DNA from: Vermiculatibacterium agrestimuris
GTDB taxonomy: Bacteria; Bacillota; Clostridia; Oscillospirales; Oscillospiraceae
Assembly: GCF_943193085.1 (NCBI RefSeq)
Contig: NZ_CALPCU010000008.1
Span: 23,656 to 87,655, forward strand
Direction of reading: 5' to 3'
Length of the DNA: 64,000 nt
Within the stretch, counting starts at the first letter, position 1; each line of letters opens with the position of its first letter. The notes below the pieces were generated by a model that worked only from the letters and a program-made list of their open reading frames with translations, was not told the DNA's origin and searched no databases. Made by a program: the position numbers and the translations under genes. Below are positions 57,799 to 64,000 of the stretch, piece after piece.

Positions 57799-59031
57799 AT
57801 GGCGTTTGATGTCGCTCAGCTATTTCTGGCCGAGACGGACAACGGACTTTTCTCCGTTGTCCTCCACCACGAAATCGGAATTGAGGAGCGTCTGCCTGCC
57901 GCCACACCCGCCGAACTCCTGATTGCCGCTTCAGAGATCGACTACACAGATTACCGTCGTGAAGTCCAGCGACTGTGGGACGAACATCCTCTGTTCGAGG
58001 AGCGGCTGGACATCCCTGTTGCTGACTTGGAGGATTTTGTTGCCGAGGCGCTTCTCCTCCCTTCCATGCTTCAAGAGAGAGACCCCGTGAGCTTCTTCCT
58101 GCTGGGCGAGCTTCTCCATCGGAGTTTGCAGATGAAGGATGATGGCTCCGCCTCTTTCTTACTGAAGGCCGGACATCAGATCCTCCGGGTCCTTCGGGAG
58201 CCGTTTCGTGTGCAGACCTATCTTCGGAACGTCCTGGAGGCGGCCTTTGACGGCATGGAGCGCTCCAGCCAGCAGGAGCGGTTTGAGAAACTGAAGCAGA
58301 CCTATCCCGATGTAGCCCAACTCTGCGATCCCGCATTGTTGGATCATATGCCAGAGGGCCGACGTGTCTTTTCAGCTCATAATCTCTTTGGCCTTTACCT
58401 TCTGGAGTTGGCTCTTTACTTCCAGCAGGACAAGCAGCGTATTGCCCGGTGCGACTACTGTTGGCGTTACTTTATCCCGAAAACAAAAAAAGTCACCCGG
58501 TATTGTGACCGAGTGACCGATGGGCAGAGCTGCAAGCAGCGGGGCGCAAACCTTGCCCGTCTGGAAGCCACTGAGAAGGATGAGGCTTTGCTGATCTGCA
58601 AAAAGCTGCGGGATCGAATGTATTCCCGTTTGGTTCGCTGGCAGGATGCTGCTCCCTCCGAAAGAGACCGACTCATCCCCATGGACTATGATGATTATGA
58701 CGCATGGAGCGAAAACGCCCGGCTGGCTCGGATGGCATATCTCCAGGGTGACCTCACCGCCGAGGCGTTTCTGCAAAAAATCGACACCACACACGAGTTG
58801 GAAAACTACGAAGCAGGCAAGGCAGAGCTAAAAACGGAGGCCACTGCTTGGCAGAAACAGGTAGCAAGCAGTTGGGCATTTGACCGGGAGTCTTTCTATC
58901 CGGAATCGATCATGGTTCTGGATACAACTTCCGGAAAGAAGGGTGAGTGGGAGATCCTTACCAGGGATGAGCTTCTCCGTCAAGTTCAGGAGGGACACCA
59001 AAGCCTTCGGGAGAAATATCGGAAAGACTGA
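57799..59031 (+). CDS. DUF6076/CGNR-like zinc-ribbon protein
   Basis: A 410-residue protein, the only plus-strand gene of the element. The first 200 residues are helical and acidic; the centre has a zinc-ribbon-like motif CDYCWRYFIPKTKK...YCDR...SCKQ (about residues 218-250), similar to the CGNR zinc fingers and to DUF6076 proteins carried on clostridial elements. The C-terminal part is helical and charged. The ATG at 57799 has GAAGGGAG upstream. Function unknown; it may be a cargo regulator or a stabilisation factor. Confidence 0.72.
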   Translation: MAFDVAQLFLAETDNGLFSVVLHHEIGIEERLPAATPAELLIAASEIDYTDYRREVQRLWDEHPLFEERLDIPVADLEDFVAEALLLPSMLQERDPVSFFLLGELLHRSLQMKDDGSASFLLKAGHQILRVLREPFRVQTYLRNVLEAAFDGMERSSQQERFEKLKQTYPDVAQLCDPALLDHMPEGRRVFSAHNLFGLYLLELALYFQQDKQRIARCDYCWRYFIPKTKKVTRYCDRVTDGQSCKQRGANLARLEATEKDEALLICKKLRDRMYSRLVRWQDAAPSERDRLIPMDYDDYDAWSENARLARMAYLQGDLTAEAFLQKIDTTHELENYEAGKAELKTEATAWQKQVASSWAFDRESFYPESIMVLDTTSGKKGEWEILTRDELLRQVQEGHQSLREKYRKD

Positions 59032-59038
59032 CTATGAA

Positions 59039-59069
59039 AATAAGCCGAGGCAATTTGCCTCGGCTTATT
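59039..59069. terminator. Perfect bidirectional terminator at the right end of the element
   Basis: 15-bp arms AATAAGCCGAGGCAA and complement with a single central base, followed on the plus strand by CATTTG. It lies between the convergent zinc-ribbon and ADP-ribosylglycohydrolase genes. Confidence 0.8.
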
Positions 59070-59101
59070 CATTTGCTTACTGCGAGGTAACTGCTTCCCT
59101 T

Positions 59102-59890
59102 TCAAACCCCACTCCGCCGGGAAAGTTCCTCCTGCCATTTCCGCAGCACATTCCGCAGGGGCTCGTCCAGAATCTCCCACACCTTGTCTTGGATCCACCA
59201 GGGCACTCCGTAGGCCGCCTCCGCAATGCTGCCCGTGATGGCGGCCAAGGTGTCGCTGTCGCCCCCCAGGGAGATGGCGTTGCGGATGGCATCCTCAAAA
59301 TCCTTGCTCTCCAGAAAAGCGATGATGGCCTGGGGCACTGTGTCCTGGCAGCTCTCATTGAACCAGTAGCCGGGCCGGATCTCGTCCAAGGTCTGGCTCA
59401 GGTCGTAGCCGAACTCCCGCTCCACATAGGCCTTGATCTCTGCCTTGCTGTGGCCGGTCCGGGCCAGGAAAATGGCAGCTGCCGTACTCTCGGCCCCCTT
59501 GATGCCCTCTGGGTGGTCATGGGTCACACCGGCTGCCAGCGCAGCCATGTGCCGGGTCTCTTCCATGGTGTCAAACCACCAGCCCACCGCCGCCGTCCGC
59601 ATGGCGGAGCCGTTGCCCCAGGAATGGTAGGGCTCCCGGCTGTCAGAAAAGAGCCATGCTCCGAACCGGCCGCCGTAGCCGGCATCGGGATACATCTGGC
59701 CGTACTTTTTCATGGCGTCGATGAAAGCGTCCTTCTCCCCAACCTTCATCAGCGCCTCGGCCACAGCAAGAGTCATCACCGTATCGTCGGTGAAAAAGCA
59801 CTTGTCCTGAAAGAGCAGAAAATCCTTGGTTTTAATGTTGTTAAACTCGTAGACCGAACCCACGATATCCCCAACGATGGCACCGATCAT
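59102..59890 (-). CDS. ADP-ribosylglycohydrolase (DraG-like)
   Basis: A 262-residue all-helical hydrolase that removes ADP-ribose from proteins, nucleic acids or small molecules. The di-magnesium site motifs are visible: IGAIVGDIVGS at the N-terminus, FTDDTVMTLAVAEAL (about 33-47) and SLGGDSDTLAAITGSIAEA (about 205-223). The ATG at 59890 overlaps the vWA stop as ATGA, so the two are translationally coupled. It is the last gene of the run that starts with the GmrSD-like gene at 63.8 kb. Confidence 0.92.
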   Translation of the reverse strand: MIGAIVGDIVGSVYEFNNIKTKDFLLFQDKCFFTDDTVMTLAVAEALMKVGEKDAFIDAMKKYGQMYPDAGYGGRFGAWLFSDSREPYHSWGNGSAMRTAAVGWWFDTMEETRHMAALAAGVTHDHPEGIKGAESTAAAIFLARTGHSKAEIKAYVEREFGYDLSQTLDEIRPGYWFNESCQDTVPQAIIAFLESKDFEDAIRNAISLGGDSDTLAAITGSIAEAAYGVPWWIQDKVWEILDEPLRNVLRKWQEELSRRSGV

Positions 59891-60540
59891 TTCCGCCAAC
59901 CCCTTTTCTTCATGTCTTTGCGGATGGCCTCCATGGGCGCAGCGGGAACGGCGCCGGTAGCCCGGAAGCATGCCACGGTCTCGGACATAGCTTGGAAGTT
60001 CAGCTCGGTCCCGACGCTGTCCGGCACATAGTCCACCGCCCGGTCCCGGGCGATCCCGAACTGCCCCGCCGTCTCCACAGCATCCATATTCGCCCCCAGG
60101 AACAGGAACTCCCAGCCGTAGTTCTCCTTCTCGTGCTCGATCATGGCCCGGATCTTCTGGACGGAATACTCCCGGCTGGCGTTCTCCGCCCCATCGGTAA
60201 TGATGACAAACATCACCTTCTCCGCCCGGTATTCCTCCGCCGTGTTCCGCTGGACGCTCACCAACTTGTGGATGGTTCGCCCGATGGCGTCCAGCAGAGC
60301 CGTGGAGCCGCCCACCTGATATTCCTTCCCTGTCATGGGGCTCACCGCCCGGATATCGATGCGGTCGTGGAGGATTTCATAGCGGTTGTCGAAGAGCACC
60401 GTGGTGATCCGGCACTCCCCCTCCAGTGCTTTCTGCTTCCGGAGCATGGAGTTAAACCCGCCGATGGTGTCGCTCTCCAGCCCCGCCATGGAGCCGCTCT
60501 TGTCCAGGATGAATACCAGTTCCGTTGCGTTCTTTTTCAT
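59887..60540 (-). CDS. von Willebrand factor A domain protein
   Basis: A 217-residue single-domain vWA protein. The MIDAS motif VFILDKSGSMAG (D-x-S-x-S) is at residues about 9-20, the threonine loop lies near GGSTALLDAIG (about 78-88) and the third motif is VIITDGAENAS (about 113-123). Such proteins act as metal-dependent adaptors. The ribosome-binding site AGGAGG sits in the right arm of a 15-bp perfect hairpin just upstream. Coupled by overlap to the ADP-ribosylglycohydrolase gene. Confidence 0.92.
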   Translation of the reverse strand: MKKNATELVFILDKSGSMAGLESDTIGGFNSMLRKQKALEGECRITTVLFDNRYEILHDRIDIRAVSPMTGKEYQVGGSTALLDAIGRTIHKLVSVQRNTAEEYRAEKVMFVIITDGAENASREYSVQKIRAMIEHEKENYGWEFLFLGANMDAVETAGQFGIARDRAVDYVPDSVGTELNFQAMSETVACFRATGAVPAAPMEAIRKDMKKRGWRK

Positions 60541-60545
60541 AGGGA

Positions 60546-60595
60546 ATGACCTCCTGTGTGTTGATGGCTTCATTTTAGCCCACACAGGAGGTCAT
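60546..60595 (-). promoter_or_regulatory. RBS-sequestering hairpin in the macro/vWA intergenic mRNA
   Basis: On the minus strand ATGACCTCCTGTGTG (60595-60581) is perfectly complementary to CACACAGGAGGTCAT (60560-60546), with an inner GGCT/AGCC pair in the loop. The right arm contains the AGGAGG of the vWA gene, five bases of spacer and start codon following. A second hairpin GTCGCTT-CCC-AAGCGAC lies at 60599-60615 just upstream. Such an arrangement would block vWA translation unless opened. Confidence 0.7.
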
Positions 60596-60621
60596 CGGGT
60601 CGCTTGGGAAGCGACAAATTG

Positions 60622-61644
60622 TTATGCGCCCAGCAACGGCTGGTCGTATGTGAACAGCACCTCGTTGATTTCAAAAATGTCGTACTTCCTATTTACAATG
60701 AAGTACTCCACGATCACATCGAACTTGCTGGCATGGGACAGAGCGTAACCCGCCCGCTCCAGCAAGTCGTCGGTTTCCGGGAGGGTCAGCTCCAGAGCGA
60801 TGGCCAGCGCCAGAATGGTGGGCTTCTTGGGGGTATAACCCTTCACGCTACGGATCTTGGAAAAGAGCTTGCGGTCCATGTTTGCCCGCTTGTAGACCTC
60901 CACATCGGTCTTGCCCTTTTTGTCAATGAGCTTCAGAAGGGTATCGGAGAAAGGCTCGTCCAGGTTTTCCATCAGGTCGTCCAGTCCCTGAGCGGGCATG
61001 GCCATGGGGGCCGCCATCGCTGGCGCCTGGATACTCAGGTCGGGCCTTGCCGCCTGCCGGTGGGCGTCCTCCTCCACATCCAGAAGCTGCCGCCGGGTGA
61101 CCCGGTGGGTGTCCACATAGTGCTGGTCGATGTAGCTCTCCACATCCCCCAGCAGGGCCTGGCTGATCCGGAAGGAGGACTTGTCAAAAACCGCCAGGTA
61201 GGCCTCCATATCGTGATCCAGCAGGTACTCCTCAATGGCCGACCGGGCCACCTCCAAGGCCTCGTCCTTGGGGTAGCCATAAATCCCGCTGGAGATGAGC
61301 GGAAAGGCGATACTCTCGCAGCCGTTCTCCGCCGCCAGCTTCAGGGAGTTTATGTATGCGCTGCGGAGCAGCTCCCGGCACCACTTTTTGTGCCATACAT
61401 TGTAAACTGGCCCGGCGGCGTGGATGATATACTTCGCCGGCAGTGCGAAGCCGGGCGTAATCGCCGCTTCTCCTGTCTTGATGGAAGCCACCGCATCGCA
61501 GGCCGCCTGAAGCTCCCGCTCCCCCGCCGCCCGAAAAATGGCACCGCAAACCCCACCGCCCATTTGCAGGTCGGTGTTGGCGGCGTTGACGATGGCATCC
61601 ACATTCATTTTTGTGATGTCCTGACGGACGATGGTAAGGGGCAC
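60622..61644 (-). CDS. Macro-domain protein with C-terminal helical domain
   Basis: A 340-residue protein. The N-terminal macro domain (about 1-165) has VDAIVNAANTDLQMGGGVCGAI, KTGEAAITPG, and FPLISSGIYGYPKDEALEVA, the residues that bind and often hydrolyse ADP-ribose esters. After a Pro/Ala/Met-rich linker (about 200-230) a helical C-terminal domain follows (DKKGKTDVEVYKRANMDRKLFSKIRS, then TILALAIALELTLPETDDLLERAGY) resembling an XRE-type fold. GTG at 61644 has GAGGTGA upstream and lies 17 bases after the GmrSD gene, which suggests one transcript. Confidence 0.88.
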   Translation of the reverse strand: MPLTIVRQDITKMNVDAIVNAANTDLQMGGGVCGAIFRAAGERELQAACDAVASIKTGEAAITPGFALPAKYIIHAAGPVYNVWHKKWCRELLRSAYINSLKLAAENGCESIAFPLISSGIYGYPKDEALEVARSAIEEYLLDHDMEAYLAVFDKSSFRISQALLGDVESYIDQHYVDTHRVTRRQLLDVEEDAHRQAARPDLSIQAPAMAAPMAMPAQGLDDLMENLDEPFSDTLLKLIDKKGKTDVEVYKRANMDRKLFSKIRSVKGYTPKKPTILALAIALELTLPETDDLLERAGYALSHASKFDVIVEYFIVNRKYDIFEINEVLFTYDQPLLGA

Positions 61645-61661
61645 GGAATCACCTCACTGTC

Positions 61662-63782
61662 TTAGGGTGTATCGTCACTTTCACCTTTTGTTGAGCGAGC
61701 ACTGTACACAAAATCTTCATCGATATTCAGATCATGCTTTTTCAAAAGCCCTCGGATAAATGAAATACAATCGTAGGCCGAATATCCGGTGCTGATATAG
61801 ATACCTGTTCCTTTTTTGAATTCCACGCCGCCCTTCAATGCTCCTTGATCATACGAGAATACCGGGTTTTGCCATCCCGGAAGAGCCTCATTTCCTCTTG
61901 CCATACATTCAATTACCGTGCTATCCATATCGTATAGCTTAACAGCCACCGAGCGGACCATCGCCGCAAAGCTTTCAACATTTACTCTTTCGCCAAGAAG
62001 CTCATAATAGTTCACTTGCTTAAATGTAGCCGTCCTCGAATCTGTGACTCTATATTCCTGATATCTCGGATCGCTGAAGTCAATCTTTTCTTCTGCCTTA
62101 TCAATGGGGAACAGTTTTAGAATCAACTCCGAAAGGTGAGCCGCCCTCTCCCGAATGGCTTTTTCATCCCAAATAGTCCGTCCCAATACATTGCCATAAA
62201 GAACCGTAATATGTGTCGGCGTTTCCGGGTTTTCAAGCATTTGCTTCTTTTCCTCAAAGGACTTATCACCAAGCTCGCTATTATATCCGGTCAAAGTCAA
62301 ATTGCCAAGAGTATGCAGATACCGCTCATGAACACGCTCCCAGTCATCTCCCAGCATGTTCTGCCAGCTTTTTGACAAGTTTTTATTTTGAGGCATAATG
62401 TGTTCAATGCTCAAATCCGCTGTTTGCACCTTCTCTTTACTTTGGTTTTCAACGGCTACCAAAAGGAACTTGCACAGAGCATTCTTGCGATATAGATTTT
62501 TCTCCTTCAATGCAAGTATAAATTCCTCATCACTCGGAATGGCATCCTTCGAGCTCATCTGCGTTAGGAATGACACAATAGCATCATAATAGTAGTTCCT
62601 ATTTTCCTCACGATTAAATACACGCGAATATAAAGTTTTGTAGAGACCTCGCAAAGAATTTGAACCCACTTCACAAATCAAACGCCTGATACTATAATTC
62701 AGCAAAAGATTCAACACTTTTGAAAGTGTTTTTTCTGTGATGATCCTCTTTTCAAAATCATCGAAGACCTTAAACAAGAAAAGATAGACGGTGGTTTGCT
62801 TTAGTTGGCGCAACCCAGTCAACGCTTTATTCACATCCGCACCGAGTTCATCTGTTCCCGCCAAAAAGATGCGATACTGTTCAGCATAATGCAACAGTTC
62901 AGAGAGCATAGACTCGTTGCTATATTTACCGTTTCTAAAGAGCAATTTGAAATTATCATACGCTTCTTTTTCCCTTGTAAATCCGTCAAGTTTCAAATTG
63001 AGATAATCAAGGAAAAAAGCTACCATCTCATCTTTGCTAAGTATCTGTTCAATTTTCAACCAATAATCTTCGTATAACCGCTCCTGATCCATCTCCGTCA
63101 TCAAGACAAAATTTCGAATTTTGTCCGCCAGACTAAGTGGTACTCCAGTAGAATTGATGCGCTCAAATATTTCTTGTTCTTTTCCCCTCTCCTCATCTTC
63201 AAGCTTAATCATTGCACAGGTAAGATGCTCTATCCCATCATAAATTTTCTCAATGGTAAGACCATCATCACCTTCAAGTGCTTTTCTCGCCAAGCTGCAG
63301 AAGAGTTCGTAATTTTGATAAATACCGCTGGACTTATCCATCTTTTCAGGATGGTCTTCCATAAGAAGCATAAGTTGCTGATTATCACTCTTAATTGGCT
63401 TCAATTTCAGCTTGCTCGAGTCATCAATATTATACTTCTTAAACTTGTCTTCATTGAACATTAACGAGCGGAGTTCTGCTTTTTCGCTATCGCTATTGGC
63501 TACATCAATAAGCGCCTTCAGCAAGATATAAATTGTGGTCAGGCGCTGCTGGCCATCGATCACAACATAGTAGTCAATCTTATTTTCTGTTTTCAATAGC
63601 TCATAGACAACGGAACCTGTAAAATGGTAGCGATCTTGCTCGTGGGCCTGAATGATATCCTCGAAGAGCTTTTCACATTGCTCTGCCGACCATTCATAAT
63701 TTCTCTGGTAGACCGGAATAGAGTACTGCCTCAAATTCTTATTAATGAAATCGTTTATGAAGCTGCCTTTGTCTATTTTCAT
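61662..63782 (-). CDS. GmrSD-like DUF262-DUF1524 protein (type IV restriction type)
   Basis: A 706-residue protein. The N-terminal DUF262 domain has YSIPVYQRNYEWSAEQ (about 20-35), VIDGQQRLTTIYILL (76-80 is the DGQQR core) and FERINSTGVPLSLADKIRN. The DUF1524 region carries the HNH-type nuclease motif SIEHIMPQN followed by LHTLGNLTLTGYNSELGD (about 440-490). A C-terminal domain (about 590-706) resembles DUF5655. Relatives cut DNA with modified cytosines using NTP. It is clearly A+T-richer than its downstream neighbours. GAGGTGA precedes the ATG at 63782. Confidence 0.88.
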   Translation of the reverse strand: MKIDKGSFINDFINKNLRQYSIPVYQRNYEWSAEQCEKLFEDIIQAHEQDRYHFTGSVVYELLKTENKIDYYVVIDGQQRLTTIYILLKALIDVANSDSEKAELRSLMFNEDKFKKYNIDDSSKLKLKPIKSDNQQLMLLMEDHPEKMDKSSGIYQNYELFCSLARKALEGDDGLTIEKIYDGIEHLTCAMIKLEDEERGKEQEIFERINSTGVPLSLADKIRNFVLMTEMDQERLYEDYWLKIEQILSKDEMVAFFLDYLNLKLDGFTREKEAYDNFKLLFRNGKYSNESMLSELLHYAEQYRIFLAGTDELGADVNKALTGLRQLKQTTVYLFLFKVFDDFEKRIITEKTLSKVLNLLLNYSIRRLICEVGSNSLRGLYKTLYSRVFNREENRNYYYDAIVSFLTQMSSKDAIPSDEEFILALKEKNLYRKNALCKFLLVAVENQSKEKVQTADLSIEHIMPQNKNLSKSWQNMLGDDWERVHERYLHTLGNLTLTGYNSELGDKSFEEKKQMLENPETPTHITVLYGNVLGRTIWDEKAIRERAAHLSELILKLFPIDKAEEKIDFSDPRYQEYRVTDSRTATFKQVNYYELLGERVNVESFAAMVRSVAVKLYDMDSTVIECMARGNEALPGWQNPVFSYDQGALKGGVEFKKGTGIYISTGYSAYDCISFIRGLLKKHDLNIDEDFVYSARSTKGESDDTP

Positions 63783-63869
63783 TGTAATCACCTCATGTGT
63801 AGATAATACAAAGATGTCAATATCTAATTGGCACAAATACACTGTTAAATATATTTTACCACGCCATCA

Positions 63870-64000
63870 GTGAGTTCTCAACCGTCTTTATCTTTCTTCG
63901 ACATAGAATTAGTATATCTTTATAATTTACATTATGAGAAGTTCGCCGATGGAGCGGTAAAATGTATTGAGGATGAGATCCCATTTGACCTGCCGGAGGG
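63870..64000 (+). CDS. Fragment resembling a type I restriction specificity subunit (HsdS), runs off the window
   Basis: An open frame reaches the right edge. Its last part reads LHYEKFADGAVKCIEDEIPFDLPEG (here split: LHYEKFADGAVK, CIEDEIPFDLPEG), which resembles the HsdS stretch that precedes a target-recognition domain. The codons before about 63927 do not look like HsdS, and no good ribosome-binding site is seen, so the gene is probably 5'-truncated or recombined. Only about 25 family-like residues are visible. Confidence 0.45.
   Translation, partial: MSSQPSLSFFDIELVYLYNLHYEKFADGAVKCIEDEIPFDLPE

Larger units (their letters stand above)
51281..59075. mobile_element. Integrative mobilizable element (approximate limits)
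   Basis: The segment carries two tyrosine recombinases, a relaxase, an accessory mobilization protein, a helix-turn-helix protein, an excisionase and a zinc-ribbon protein, and no conjugation apparatus, so it should need a helper for transfer. The limits are set at the outer hairpins; no direct-repeat attachment sites could be recognised by eye. It has a G+C content between that of the core and the flanking DUF262 genes. Confidence 0.7.

Overview
The window reads as a chromosome segment of a G+C-rich, spore-forming member of the Clostridia, probably the Oscillospiraceae / Flavonifractor-Lawsonibacter-like gut bacteria. The evidence is the spoIIA sporulation operon, a Gram-positive PolC, a T-box riboswitch ahead of valS, a YjcZ-like micro-protein, GGAGG-type ribosome binding sites and many GTG/TTG starts. 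This assignment is inferred from gene content and style, not from a marker-gene comparison.

From 1 to about 48.9 kb the sequence is mostly core chromosome. It holds a dicarboxylate/amino-acid symporter, a secreted protein broken by one amber codon, a GtrA/GT2 pair, spoIIAA-spoIIAB-sigF, a lipoprotein, and a T-box-controlled YcxB-like gene plus valS. Next come a DMT transporter, a 3-methyladenine glycosylase with a HAD phosphatase, and pcrA. A long operon then runs pyrH-frr-uppS-cdsA-dxr-rseP-ispG-polC (UMP kinase, ribosome recycling, isoprenoid and lipid synthesis, replication). After it lie hisC, a two-S1-domain protein, glyA-rarA, nth, a transporter/M20 peptidase pair with a LysR regulator, and an operon tsaE-tsaB-upp-(phosphohexomutase::transketolase N)-transketolase C-Cof phosphatase. 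rodA, an SLH surface protein, a large membrane protein, a 50-residue Cys/Gly-rich micro-protein and trmB close this part.

From about 48.9 kb to the right edge the sequence is accessory. A degenerate tRNA-Pro-like unit with a canonical promoter and an intact tRNA-Pro(UGG) mark the border. They are followed by an A+T-rich FRG-domain/DUF262 gene pair. An integrative mobilizable element (about 51.3-59.1 kb) carries two overlapping tyrosine recombinases, a Sel1-repeat relaxase, an accessory mobilization protein, a HTH protein, an excisionase and a zinc-ribbon protein. Beyond it, on the minus strand, a GmrSD-like DUF262-DUF1524 protein is followed closely by a macro-domain protein, a von Willebrand A protein and an ADP-ribosylglycohydrolase. 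A fragment resembling a type I restriction specificity subunit runs off the right edge. The segment looks like a defence island interrupted by, or adjoining, a mobilizable element.

The most interesting points are the putative four-gene GmrSD-macro-vWA-ADP-ribosylglycohydrolase cluster with an mRNA hairpin that would hide the vWA ribosome binding site; the FRG-DUF262 pair beside tRNA-Pro; a second Shine-Dalgarno-sequestering, terminator-like hairpin in front of the SLH gene; and a phosphohexomutase fused in frame to a transketolase subunit that keeps its own internal ribosome binding site.
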